A stretch of 39,575 bases of DNA, from assembly GCA_021819085.1 (NCBI GenBank), contig JAKASJ010000027.1:1-39575 (forward strand). Reading direction: 5' to 3'. Positions 25,696 to 33,388 of the stretch are shown piece by piece. A model generated the notes under the pieces. That model did no database searches. It was not told where the DNA came from and saw only the letters and a program-made list of their open reading frames with translations. Made by a program: the position numbers and the translations under genes. Within the stretch, counting starts at the first letter, position 1. Each line of letters opens with the position of its first letter. Origin of the DNA: Pseudomonadota bacterium (GTDB lineage: Bacteria > Pseudomonadota > Gammaproteobacteria > Acidiferrobacterales > UBA6901).

Positions 25696-26220
25696 TCAAT
25701 AGTAGCGGCCATAGGGGAAGGGATAACCCCACGGATACCACGGGTCTGGCCAGAATGGGTTGTAGTAGTAACGCCGCACTGGCTCCGGGCGTGGCCACAG
25801 GTGAACCCGCTGCGCCTTGACCACGGGAAATGTGTAGGGGTATTCGCCGATGTCGCGGGACTGGGGTGCCAGCAAGGTGCCGCTGACCGTGATGTCTCGG
25901 CCGTTGGCATAGATCGACGGGTCGAGAAATCCCGGTACTTGTACGAGAAAACGTCCGCCTGTCTGGTCGGTTTGCTGTGGTCTGCCGTCGCCATCAAGGG
26001 GGCGTTCGACGACCTCTATCCAGGTATCGGTCGCGTGGTTCTCGACGCCGGCGATGGTGCCACCCCAGCGTATCCGGTTGCCAATGAGCCGCACGCCCGC
26101 AGCACGTGCCTCGGCAATTGTGATGTTGCCGGGCGCCGGTTCCCGTATCGACCTGGGAATCGTGGCGGCGCAGCCGGTCAGCACCAGCGCCAGACCAAGC
26201 ATGACACTGAGCTGCTTCAT
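25696..26220 (-). CDS. Slp-family outer-membrane lipoprotein with aromatic tail (first copy)
   Basis: This 174-residue lipoprotein has lipobox LTGC (Cys17). The core matches Slp: RIRWGGTIAGVENH, WIEVVERPLD, GRFLVQVPGFLD, ITVSGTLLAP and VHLWPRPEP. After the core comes a tail of about 25 residues made almost only of Tyr, Pro, Trp, Phe and Gly, as seen in some surface lipoproteins. It is the upstream gene of the tandem pair, and the copies have diverged well beyond recent duplication. ATG 26220 is preceded by TAGGATCC. Confidence 0.9.
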   Translation of the reverse strand: MKQLSVMLGLALVLTGCAATIPRSIREPAPGNITIAEARAAGVRLIGNRIRWGGTIAGVENHATDTWIEVVERPLDGDGRPQQTDQTGGRFLVQVPGFLDPSIYANGRDITVSGTLLAPQSRDIGEYPYTFPVVKAQRVHLWPRPEPVRRYYYNPFWPDPWYPWGYPFPYGRYY

Positions 26221-26489
26221 GGATCCTACATTACTCCGTCATGCTCCCCGACGGTAGACCTGCAAGGCAGGCCGTGCCGGACCCTTCGCGGCGCGCCGGA
26301 GGCTGGTCGCACCGGCGGCCATGCTGCGGTCGTTGCGACGGTCTGTCCCGGGCCGCGGACATGAGCGTCGGAATCCGGGGTCTGGCTCCGCGAGGGGGTG
26401 ACGTGACGTACATGCCGCAGCTAGAATTGCCGGCGAGTGGCAGGAAGCGCGGTGTTCCCGTGGTTTTGTTACTGCAGAAGGTGTGATTG

Positions 26490-26768
26490 ATGGGCTGGTT
26501 CGTCGACTTCAAGTGCCCGTATTGCAGGTATGAGGAGATTGGCCTCGGAGTGGGCCGCGGACAACATCCGTTTCCGTTTCTTGCGCTGTTCTCCTGCGCT
26601 AACTGCAAATCCATCGGCAGCACATGGGTCGATGAAAACAAGGTACCGCGCTGCGGTGCCTGCTACCACGAAGGCGTGACGCTGCTTGCAGACGATGTGC
26701 GCCGTGTCGATTGTCCCAAGTGCGGCGAACCGGCGATCATCACCCGCGGCGAGGGGGTCTGGGAGTAG
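26490..26768 (+). CDS. Small double zinc-ribbon protein (92 aa)
   Basis: This 92-residue protein contains four CXXC pairs: CPYC (about 9-12), CANC (about 36-39), CGAC (about 55-58) and CPKC (about 75-78), the spacing of two zinc ribbons. Between them are conserved-looking aromatic blocks. I do not recognise the family. RNA-binding or a structural role in a complex is possible, but this is inference from the fold only. ATG 26490 has GAAGGTG upstream; the codon before it in frame is TTG. It converges on cyaY with one base between stops. Confidence 0.7.
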   Translation: MGWFVDFKCPYCRYEEIGLGVGRGQHPFPFLALFSCANCKSIGSTWVDENKVPRCGACYHEGVTLLADDVRRVDCPKCGEPAIITRGEGVWE

Positions 26769-26769
26769 G

Positions 26770-27090
26770 TCAGGCGATGCGCACCGGCGTGCGGGCCTGC
26801 TGACTTATGATGCGCGAGAGCTCGGCAAACAACTCTGTACCGCTTTGATCATTCACCCATTGATCGTCGGCTTCCTGGTAGTCGTAGTGGTAACCGCCGG
26901 ACTTTGCGGCGACCCAGATCTGGGCAGCTGCACCCTGCTTGTTGACGATGACTTTGCTGCCGTCCGTGAACTCCAGCGTCAGAATGTCTCCGGCATTCTC
27001 GAACTCTATGTCTGCGCCGCTTGCCTCCACGGCCTGCTCGATAAGGCTGAGCGTTTTCTCGACCTTCAGGTTGAAATCGGCCTCGTTCAT
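26770..27090 (-). CDS. cyaY: CyaY, bacterial frataxin
   Basis: This iron-binding protein modulates IscS during Fe-S cluster assembly. At 106 aa it has the frataxin fold pattern: an acidic first helix (MNEADFNLKVEKTLSLIEQ), DIEFENAGDILTLEFTDGS, VIVNKQGAAAQIWVAAKSGGYHYDY and a C-terminal helix. The start at ATG 27090 fits homologues; the open frame to 27159 is upstream sequence. It diverges from lptM, the classical gammaproteobacterial arrangement cyaY-lptM-lysA. Confidence 0.96.
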   Translation of the reverse strand: MNEADFNLKVEKTLSLIEQAVEASGADIEFENAGDILTLEFTDGSKVIVNKQGAAAQIWVAAKSGGYHYDYQEADDQWVNDQSGTELFAELSRIISQQARTPVRIA

Positions 27091-27118
27091 GTCTGCTGTC
27101 CGGGACTTATTGGTTCGT

Positions 27119-27132
27119 GTAACGGATGTTAC
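27119..27132. repeat. Inverted repeat in the cyaY/lptM divergent region (1)
   Basis: GTAAC-GGAT-GTTAC is a perfect 5-bp inverted repeat with a four-base centre, about 30 bases upstream of the cyaY start. It could be an operator. It does not resemble a Fur box. Confidence 0.35.
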
Positions 27133-27175
27133 CGGAGTCGCCAGCGGAGCAACAAGCACAGCTCTGCAAGCCGCT

Positions 27176-27204
27176 GTTTATCGTTGCATGGGGCGGGGAT
27201 AAAC
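27176..27204. repeat. Inverted repeat in the cyaY/lptM divergent region (2)
   Basis: GTTTATC (27176-27182) and GATAAAC (27198-27204) are perfect 7-bp arms around a 15-base GC-rich centre, ending 29 bases before the lptM start. It is AT-rich in an otherwise GC-rich area and may be a regulator site or overlap the lptM promoter. Confidence 0.4.
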
Positions 27205-27233
27205 TAGCGGTTGGTTCGAGATCGGATGCCGAG

Positions 27234-27386
27234 ATGAATCTTCGCTGCTTTGCACTACGCTTATTGCTTCTGGCCGCTCTCGCGGCTGCGTTCGGTCTGA
27301 CGGGTTGTGGGCTTAAAGGCCCGCTTTATCTGCCGAGCCGGCCGGCGCCGCACAAGGCCGCCCCAGAACCGGCCCCCTCTCGTTGA
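27234..27386 (+). CDS. lptM: LptM (YifL), small lipoprotein assisting LptD
   Basis: This 50-residue lipoprotein has signal peptide MNLRCFALRLLLLAALAAAFG and lipobox LTGC (Cys25), followed at once by GLKGPLYLP, the hallmark of LptM. In E. coli it supports oxidative maturation of the LptD translocon for LPS export. The Pro/Ala-rich tail is disordered. A start at ATG 27234 follows GCCGAG. It sits between cyaY and lysA, and its stop is 12 bases before the lysA start. Confidence 0.93.
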   Translation: MNLRCFALRLLLLAALAAAFGLTGCGLKGPLYLPSRPAPHKAAPEPAPSR

Positions 27387-27397
27387 AGCCCGCCGCC

Positions 27398-28657
27398 ATG
27401 GACCCATTCGAATACCGGGACGGCCGGCTGCATGCAGAGGGCGTCGCGCTGCCGGAAATCGCCGACTGCGTAGGCACTCCCTGCTACGTATATTCGCGGG
27501 CGGGCATCGAAGCCGCTTGGCACAGTCTCGATGAAGCTTTCGGCGCCCGCGACCATCTTGTCTGCTATGCAGTCAAGGCAAATTCGAATCTTGCGGTTCT
27601 GGGCGTGCTCGCGCGCCTTGGTTCCGGATTCGATATCGTGTCGGCCGGAGAGCTTGAGCGTGTGCTGCGTGCCGGCGGCGATCCGGGTCGGGTGGTGTTC
27701 TCCGGGGTAGGCAAGACGGAAGACGAGATGCGCCGCGCACTGCAGCTTGGAATTCATTGCTTCAACGTGGAGTCCGTGCCGGAGCTCGAGCGTCTGGATC
27801 GTGTGGCCGGCCGACTCGGCAAGCGCGCGCCGGTGTCGCTGCGCGTCAATCCGGACGTTGATGCCCGTACCCACCCCTATATCGCCACCGGACTAAAAGA
27901 AAACAAGTTCGGTGTCGCCATGGCCGAGGCGCCGCAGGCCTATCGGCTGGCTCTGCAGATGGAACACCTGCAGGTCGTCGGCGTGGATTGCCACATCGGT
28001 TCCCAGCTGACGCGGCTAGAGCCCTTCAGTGACGCTGTCGGGCGGGTCATGTCTCTTGTGACGGATCTCGCCTCTGCTGGCATCGAGCTTCGGCATGTGG
28101 ATCTCGGCGGGGGTCTGGGTATCCGCTACCGTGACGAGACGCCGCCCTCGCCGCGTGAATACGTCTCGGCGCTAGTGCGCGGCGTGGATGCCGCCGGCGG
28201 TGGCAGGCTGCGCATTCTCATCGAGCCGGGGCGGGCGATCGTCGGCAATGCAGGCGTTCTGCTTGCCCGCGTGGAATATCTCAAGCACGGTGAGACCAGA
28301 AACTTCGCCGTCGTTGATGCCGCCATGAATGACTTGCTCAGACCGGCGCTTTACGATGCGTGGCATGACGTCGCACCGGTGGTGCGGCGCCCCGGTACGC
28401 CGCAGGTCTACAACGTGGTCGGTCCCGTCTGCGAAAGCGGGGACTTTCTGGCGCGCGAGCGCGCCCTGTGCGTCGAACCGGGCGACCTGATCGCGCTGCG
28501 TTCGGCCGGGGCCTACGGTTCGAGCATGAGTTCCAGTTACAACACCCGCCCACGCTGTCCGGAGGTCATGGTTGACGGCAGGCGGTTTCACGTGACGCGC
28601 CGCCGGGAAACCTTCGATGAGCTACTGGCGCTCGAGTCGGTTTTGCCGGAGTACTGA
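27398..28657 (+). CDS. lysA: Diaminopimelate decarboxylase
   Basis: This is the last step of lysine synthesis: meso-diaminopimelate to lysine plus CO2, PLP-dependent. At 419 aa it shows the PLP Lys60 in YAVKANSN, the Gly-rich DLGGGLGI, the EPGRAIV phosphate-binding segment, and the catalytic Cys in GPVCESGD. I use ATG 27398 (MDPFEYRDGRL). TTG 27383, which overlaps the lptM stop, is possible and adds five residues. It is co-transcribed with lptM. dapF, the preceding enzyme of the pathway, follows after a 318-bp gap. Confidence 0.96.
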   Translation: MDPFEYRDGRLHAEGVALPEIADCVGTPCYVYSRAGIEAAWHSLDEAFGARDHLVCYAVKANSNLAVLGVLARLGSGFDIVSAGELERVLRAGGDPGRVVFSGVGKTEDEMRRALQLGIHCFNVESVPELERLDRVAGRLGKRAPVSLRVNPDVDARTHPYIATGLKENKFGVAMAEAPQAYRLALQMEHLQVVGVDCHIGSQLTRLEPFSDAVGRVMSLVTDLASAGIELRHVDLGGGLGIRYRDETPPSPREYVSALVRGVDAAGGGRLRILIEPGRAIVGNAGVLLARVEYLKHGETRNFAVVDAAMNDLLRPALYDAWHDVAPVVRRPGTPQVYNVVGPVCESGDFLARERALCVEPGDLIALRSAGAYGSSMSSSYNTRPRCPEVMVDGRRFHVTRRRETFDELLALESVLPEY

Positions 28658-28975
28658 ACCGTTTTCAGGCGTTCGTCATCGGTTCTCTTGGCCAAACGAC
28701 GGAACCAGTCAGTGCGACCGTACCGTGCGGACTTTTGCGGAACTGGATTGCGCGTCGCCATGTTCCCCTGGTCGTCCTATCCGACGCCGTTGGTGCTTGC
28801 GGCCTGTCCAAGTCGCTGCCAGGTGGTCGCGTTGCCGGCGTTTTGATGCCTCTGCACCGGTGATGTGGGCGCCGGCCCGTTCCCGCGGGGTGGCTGCAGG
28901 GTCCGCCATCCCTGGTGCCCGGCGGCCTGGCCCCCGGGTTTCCTTGCTGCGCGGAGCAGGGTAATCTAGCCGGAT
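28658..28975. other. Spacer between lysA and dapF
   Basis: A 318-bp gap. The first 50 bases contain GGTTC/GAACC arms around TTGGCCAA (about 28680-28710), a possible weak hairpin after lysA without T-run. The rest is GC-rich. One open frame (28617-28964) crosses it but has no motif. A TAATCT just before the dapF start is too close to serve as its -10 unless the message is nearly leaderless. In most relatives these genes are adjacent. Confidence 0.4.
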
Positions 28976-29830
28976 ATGTACCTCACCTTCACCAAGATGC
29001 ACGGCTTGGGTAATGATTTCATTGTCTTCGACGGCATCAATCAGAACGTCAATCTTACCGCGGAGCAGGCGCGCGCACTCGCGCATCGGCGTACGGGAAT
29101 AGGCTGTGATCAGATTCTGATCGTGGAGCGCCCGGCGCGTCCGGATGCCGATTTTCGCTATCGAATCCTCAATGCAGACGGCGGCGAAGTTGAACAGTGC
29201 GGCAATGGCGCCCGCTGCTTTGTGCGCTTTGTGCGCGACCATGGCCTGACCAGCAAGGATGAAATAGCCGTGGAGACCCTGGCCGGCATGATCTATCCGC
29301 GGCTCGAAGCCGACGGTCAGGTCACAGTGAACATGGGCGTGCCGCGATGGCAGCCTTCGGACGTGCCGTTCATCGCCGATACGGTTTCGCACCGCGGCAT
29401 CGTCTATGATCTAGATATAGGTGGTGCGGTTGTGCCTGTGAGCATATTGTCCGTGGGTAACCCGCACGCGGTGCAGGTGGTCGAGGACGTCGACCGGGCA
29501 CCGGTGCTCAGTCAGGGTCCCATGATAGAGTCGCATCCGCGATTTCCGCGTCGGACAAATGCCGGGTACATGCAGGTTGTTGACCGCGGCCATATTCGCC
29601 TGCGCGTCTATGAGCGGGGCGCTGGCGAAACGCTGGCTTGCGGTACCGGAGCCTGTGCTGCGGTGGTCGCCGGACGATTACGCGGATTGCTTGATGCGAC
29701 GGTGGAAGTTGCGGTGCGCGGAGGGTCTCTGCGCGTTGTCTGGCAGGGCGAGGGTGAGCCGGTGTGGATGACCGGCCCCGCCACCCGCGTTTTCGAGGGG
29801 CGCGTGGATCTGCAGGTGTTTTCTCAATGA
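28976..29830 (+). CDS. dapF: Diaminopimelate epimerase
   Basis: This enzyme interconverts LL- and meso-diaminopimelate without cofactor. At 284 aa it has both catalytic cysteines, Cys75 in EQCGNGARC and Cys222 in LACGTGAC, and the N-terminal [13 protein letters not shown]. The meso product feeds LysA and peptidoglycan. The stop is ten bases before the next start, in an operon dapF-DUF484-xerC. Confidence 0.97.
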   Translation: MYLTFTKMHGLGNDFIVFDGINQNVNLTAEQARALAHRRTGIGCDQILIVERPARPDADFRYRILNADGGEVEQCGNGARCFVRFVRDHGLTSKDEIAVETLAGMIYPRLEADGQVTVNMGVPRWQPSDVPFIADTVSHRGIVYDLDIGGAVVPVSILSVGNPHAVQVVEDVDRAPVLSQGPMIESHPRFPRRTNAGYMQVVDRGHIRLRVYERGAGETLACGTGACAAVVAGRLRGLLDATVEVAVRGGSLRVVWQGEGEPVWMTGPATRVFEGRVDLQVFSQ

Positions 29831-29840
29831 GGGAGGTCAA

Positions 29841-30572
29841 GTGAGCAACAAGCCGTCGAGTGGAGAACAGAACAAGGAATTGTCGTGGGAGGATGCCGTT
29901 GCCCGTTACCTCGAGGGCAATCCGGATTATTTCCTGCGCTATCCCGCTCTGCTCGAAGGGTTGAACGTACCGCACCCGGGAACCGGTACCGCCGTATCCC
30001 TGATAGAACGCCAGGTCCAGATACTGCGCGACCGCAACCAGGAACTGTCACAGCAGCTGCGCGAACTGCTGAGCATCGCCCGCGAGAATGATGTTTTGGC
30101 CGACCGCCTGCATCGATTCGCACTGGCAATGATCGACAGCAGCTCACTGGACGAGGCGCTCGGCACTGCGCGCGACATGCTTCGCCAGCAGTTCAAGCTT
30201 GATGCCGTCGTGATTTTGCTCAAGGCCGGTAGCGAACGTCTGGCCGGACGGCCCGAATTCGTCGATGCCTTCGATCAGCGTTTCGAGCAGCTGGTGCGCC
30301 AGCTCGGCGGGGCCGGCGACAGCACGCTGGCGGCAGGCCTTCCAAAGCCGCTGTGCGGCGCGATGCATGGAGTCGACATCATGAGCTACCTGTTTGCGGG
30401 TCAGGCCCAGACGATCCGCTCCACGGCGATGGTGCTGCTTTCGGGGGCGGAAATGCGTGGAATCATGTGCCTTGGGAGTACCGACCCGCTGCGCTTTCAT
30501 CCGCAGATGGGCACGGTCTACCTGGCGCGCCTCGGCGAGATTCTGACGTCGGGCCTGGGGCGCCTGCTGTAG
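29841..30572 (+). CDS. DUF484 (GAF-like) protein
   Basis: This 243-residue cytosolic protein of the DUF484 family is nearly always encoded between dapF and xerC. The N-terminus has the helical block EDAVARYLEGNPDYFLRYPALLE, followed by a coiled coil (about 55-95, IERQVQILRDRNQELSQQLR) and a C-terminal GAF-like domain. The start is GTG 29841, supported by GGGAGG at 29831-29836. The function is unknown; the GAF fold could bind a ligand or protein. Its link to recombination rests on gene order only. Confidence 0.92.
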   Translation: MSNKPSSGEQNKELSWEDAVARYLEGNPDYFLRYPALLEGLNVPHPGTGTAVSLIERQVQILRDRNQELSQQLRELLSIARENDVLADRLHRFALAMIDSSSLDEALGTARDMLRQQFKLDAVVILLKAGSERLAGRPEFVDAFDQRFEQLVRQLGGAGDSTLAAGLPKPLCGAMHGVDIMSYLFAGQAQTIRSTAMVLLSGAEMRGIMCLGSTDPLRFHPQMGTVYLARLGEILTSGLGRLL

Positions 30573-30598
30573 GCCGGAGTCTGTCCGGGGCGGTCCGC

Positions 30599-31552
30599 AT
30601 GGCCAGCGCACGCACACCGGAACAGGCGCAGATCGGGAGCTTCATCGAGTATCTGCGCAGTGAGCGGCGCATGTCGCCGCACACTTTATCCGGATACCTT
30701 CGGGATCTGAGGTGCCTTCGCGCTTACTGTGACAAGGAGGCAATCAATGACTGGTCTGTGCTTACCGGGCGCCATGCCCTGGCGTACGTCGCCCACCTGC
30801 ATCGGACTGGCCTCGGCGGCAGGAGCATTCAGCGCGCGCTTTCGGCTGCGCGATCTTTTTATCGCCACCTTCTGCGCTCCGGCACGGTGTCCGGCAACCC
30901 GTTCGTCGGTGTCCCGGCGCCGAAATCCCGCAAGCGGTTGCCGAAATCCCTGAGCGTGGACCAGGCCGCGCGCCTGGTGGGGGTGGACGGAAGCGAGTCC
31001 ATGACGGTACGCGATCGGGCGATCATGGAGCTGCTTTATTCGTCGGGCCTGCGTCTGGCGGAGCTGGTGTCGCTGGACGTAGCGGACGTGGATCTGGGCG
31101 ACGGAGTGGTGCGTGTTACGGGCAAGGGTGGAAAGACCCGTATTGTTCCAGCGGGACGCTTTGCGCGCGATTCGATCAGGCTGTGGCTCGTGGTGCGGGT
31201 GGCCATCGCGCTACCGGGTGAGCAGGCCCTGTTCATCGGGCGCGGGGGGCGGCGCCTCGGACCGCGCTCCGTGCAGTTGCGTCTGAGATACTGGGCGCGT
31301 CGGCAGCAGCTCGGGACGCCGGTTCATCCACATATGCTGCGTCACTCGTTTGCAAGCCACCTGCTGGAGTCCAGCGGGGACCTGCGTGCGGTACAGGAGT
31401 TGCTTGGGCACGCGCATATCTCGACAACCCAGATTTACACCCATCTCGATTTCCAGCACCTCGCCCGTGTCTACGACGGCGCTCATCCCCGTGCGCACAG
31501 GAGGGGTGGCGTTTCCGTCCGGGGTCGAGGCACGCGCAAAAAAGACGACTGA
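30599..31552 (+). CDS. xerC: Tyrosine recombinase XerC
   Basis: With XerD, this enzyme resolves chromosome dimers at dif. At 317 aa it has the SAM-like N-terminal domain (FIEYLRSERRMSPHTLSGYLRDL) and a complete catalytic set: Arg152 in GLRLAEL, Lys176 in GKGGKTR, His245/Arg248 in HMLRHS, His271 in LGHAH and Tyr280. The C-terminal tail after about residue 296 is longer and more basic than usual (RAHRRGGVSVRGRGTRKK). ATG 30599 begins in the DUF484 trailer, 27 bases after its stop. The frame is open further left but without homology. Confidence 0.95.
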   Translation: MASARTPEQAQIGSFIEYLRSERRMSPHTLSGYLRDLRCLRAYCDKEAINDWSVLTGRHALAYVAHLHRTGLGGRSIQRALSAARSFYRHLLRSGTVSGNPFVGVPAPKSRKRLPKSLSVDQAARLVGVDGSESMTVRDRAIMELLYSSGLRLAELVSLDVADVDLGDGVVRVTGKGGKTRIVPAGRFARDSIRLWLVVRVAIALPGEQALFIGRGGRRLGPRSVQLRLRYWARRQQLGTPVHPHMLRHSFASHLLESSGDLRAVQELLGHAHISTTQIYTHLDFQHLARVYDGAHPRAHRRGGVSVRGRGTRKKDD

Positions 31553-31681
31553 TGGAGGCCGTCCAGGCCGCTTACCGAGGCGCACACACACTCACTCACT
31601 GGCGGCAGGGCCGGGCCTTGTGATAACTTAAACCGCCGGTGCCAAGGAGTGCGTCTGGCGGGCATTCGGAGGTGACAAGTC

Positions 31682-31993
31682 ATGAGTGGCAGCTGTAGCG
31701 AATTGGAGCCTTTCGCGCTGCGCGTCCTGGGCGACAGCATGGCGCCAGAGTTCTGGGATGGCTGCATCGTCATAATCGACCCCGGTTCACCTGCCCGGGA
31801 CGGGGCATACGTGATCGTTGAATACGAGGGGGAGCATATCTTCCGTCAGCTGCGAATCGAGTCCGGCCGCCACTACCTCAAGCCCCTGAATGAGTCCTAT
31901 CCTCCCGTCGAGCTGGCCGGACCCTATACGGTTCGGGGTGTCGTCATTCAGCGCGCCGGACGGAGGCGCTCGGAACATAAGCACTACGACTAG
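31682..31993 (+). CDS. S24-fold (LexA/UmuD-like) protein lacking the catalytic Lys
   Basis: This 103-residue protein consists only of an S24 peptidase-like beta domain. The nucleophile region is intact (RVLGDSMAPEFWDG, Ser19). At the position of the general-base Lys (normally a KR or KL context) it reads HIFRQLRIE, with Arg55. It has no DNA-binding domain and no cleavage site. The ribosome site GGAGGTGA is excellent, eight bases before ATG 31682. A similar FRQL form exists, as I recall it, in betaproteobacterial proteins, so it may be a conserved non-proteolytic subfamily. It may bind a partner or peptide. It stands 130 bases after xerC and 70 before the DUF2007 gene. Confidence 0.8.
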   Translation: MSGSCSELEPFALRVLGDSMAPEFWDGCIVIIDPGSPARDGAYVIVEYEGEHIFRQLRIESGRHYLKPLNESYPPVELAGPYTVRGVVIQRAGRRRSEHKHYD

Positions 31994-32064
31994 GCAAACG
32001 GACTTCCGGCGGCGCTGAAGCTGCGGGGTGGGCGCAGTGTCACCGGCTGCAACGTGTGGTCGAC

Positions 32065-32367
32065 ATGCAAAAACTTTATAGTGCGGCGAATCTGCAGGAG
32101 GCCCACCTCATAAAGGGCATGCTATCGGCAGCAGGCATCGAGGTGCGTATTTTCAACGAGCACCTTCAGGGAGGACTTGGAGAGATCCCGTTTTCCGAAG
32201 TCTACCCCGAAATATGGCTCGAGGACGAAAGCAATGCGGCGCGCGCGCAGTGCATCCTGGCTGACTACGAACGCCCGGCCTCGCTTGCCAGCCGTCGTTG
32301 CCGGTCATGCGGCGAAGATAGTCCGGGGGCGTTTGAAATCTGCTGGAGCTGCGGCAGACCGATCTAG
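32065..32367 (+). CDS. DUF2007 protein with C-terminal zinc ribbon
   Basis: This 100-residue protein has an N-terminal DUF2007 domain (MQKLYSAANLQEAHLIKGML and VRIFNEHLQGGLGEIPF, resembling a PII-like signal-transduction fold) followed by a short zinc ribbon with two CXXC pairs (CRSCG and CWSCG). The start at ATG 32065 matches the usual beginning of the family; GTG 32056 in frame would add three residues. The role is unknown; many homologues are annotated as putative signal-transducing proteins. Confidence 0.88.
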   Translation: MQKLYSAANLQEAHLIKGMLSAAGIEVRIFNEHLQGGLGEIPFSEVYPEIWLEDESNAARAQCILADYERPASLASRRCRSCGEDSPGAFEICWSCGRPI

Positions 32368-32474
32368 CATGGAAACCTGCCGATTGCCTTGGATCGATGG
32401 GCACGGGAGGGAAGCCGTCACCGTGGACTCCATGTGCTTAGGTCACCGGGGCCATCGGTTCCTTGACCCGGGAC

Positions 32475-32576
32475 ATGACCGATGCAATCGGCAAGGCGAT
32501 TGCGCATGCTGGGCAGACGGCCACGAGCCCCGCCTGGTTTGGATTCGCGGAATTGGGCGTACATCCAGAGCACTGA
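32475..32576 (+). CDS. Possible small ORF or gene remnant (33 aa)
   Basis: An ORF from ATG 32475 (or TTG 32463) to the TGA ending at 32576 encodes MTDAIGKAIAHAGQTATS followed by PAWFGFAELGVHPEH. The amphipathic helix and ordered C-terminus look like the end of a real protein, but the frame is closed by TAG just upstream (about 32440), so it is either a very small protein or a 5'-truncated remnant. CGGGA before the ATG is a weak ribosome site. Confidence 0.25.
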   Translation: MTDAIGKAIAHAGQTATSPAWFGFAELGVHPEH

Positions 32577-32701
32577 CGGATTGCAGGGTCCCGGATCAGA
32601 TTTACATCGGATTCCGCCCAGGGCAGGGTAACCCGACCGGCCGCACGCCCTGGGACGAAGCGGGTGCTTCGCGGTTGCGGGAATTCCTGTAACATTCGGG
32701 C

Positions 32702-32717
32702 CGGTGCCGCGGCACCG
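32702..32717. repeat. 16-bp perfect palindrome upstream of marC
   Basis: CGGTGCCGCGGCACCG is identical to its reverse complement. It lies where the marC promoter or early leader should be and could be an operator for a dimeric regulator, or a simple GC hairpin. Confidence 0.5.
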
Positions 32718-32745
32718 ATTCCGAAAATGCGGAAGGGATCCGATC

Positions 32746-33378
32746 ATGGCCGCGCTCCTCAATACCTTCGTCATGCTGTTTGTGGTCATAGACCCCATCG
32801 GGCTCGCGCCGATGTTTGCCGGACTCACCTATGGCGGTACGGAAAGCTACCGTCGTCGCATGGCAGTCAGGGGTACGCTGCTCGCGGGCACCGTTCTGGT
32901 CATCTTCGTGTTTGTGGGCAAGCCTCTGCTGCACGCTCTGGGGATAGGGATACCGGCGTTCCAGATCGCCGGCGGTGCGCTGCTGTTTCTGTTGGCCATC
33001 GACATGGTATTCGCGCGCCAGTCGGGACTGCGGTCCACGACCGAGCGCGAACAGCAGGAAGCGGAGCAGCGTGCGGACATTTCGGTGTTTCCGCTCGCCG
33101 TACCGCTAATCGCCGGGCCTGGGGCTATCACCACCGTGCTTCTGATGTCCGGAAGCTCCGGACAGACGTTGATGGGGACCATTGCAAGGCTCTTAGTGCT
33201 GCTTGCGGTACTGGTACTTGCGTTGGGATCGCTCCTGCTTACCACGCGCATCATGCGATTCATGGGGGAGACCGGCGCTAACACCTTCACGCGCACTTCC
33301 GGTGTCATTCTCGCTGCGCTTGCCGTGCAGTTCATGATTGACGGATTGTCCGCGGGCGTCCTGCCGCAACTCCGGTGA
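32746..33378 (+). CDS. MarC-family integral membrane protein
   Basis: This 210-residue protein has six predicted helices of the MarC family (MALLNTFVMLFVVIDPIG-type start, here MAALLNTF; also VPLIAGPGAITTVLLM, a family signature in helix 4). MarC proteins were once linked to multiple antibiotic resistance, which was later not supported; the function is unknown. ATG 32746 has GGAAGGG eight bases upstream. The frame upstream to 32704 crosses the palindrome and is not used. Confidence 0.92.
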   Translation: MAALLNTFVMLFVVIDPIGLAPMFAGLTYGGTESYRRRMAVRGTLLAGTVLVIFVFVGKPLLHALGIGIPAFQIAGGALLFLLAIDMVFARQSGLRSTTEREQQEAEQRADISVFPLAVPLIAGPGAITTVLLMSGSSGQTLMGTIARLLVLLAVLVLALGSLLLTTRIMRFMGETGANTFTRTSGVILAALAVQFMIDGLSAGVLPQLR

Positions 33379-33388
33379 GTGCCGCCGC

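Larger units (their letters stand above)
32368..32745. other. Structured spacer upstream of marC
   Basis: A 378-bp gap. It contains a perfect 6-bp hairpin with four-base loop (CGAAGC-GGGT-GCTTCG, 32656-32671) and a 16-bp perfect palindrome (32702-32717) ending about 28 bases before the marC start. A small plus-strand frame (32475-32576, 33 codons, ending SPAWFGFAELGVHPEH) and a minus-strand frame (32438-32695) both look more protein-like than the average spacer frame. Neither has a good ribosome site, and they cannot both be real. Confidence 0.5.

Noticed and set aside
28617-28964. 115-codon frame in the lysA-dapF gap
   Set aside because: It overlaps the end of lysA, has no ribosome site and no recognisable motif.
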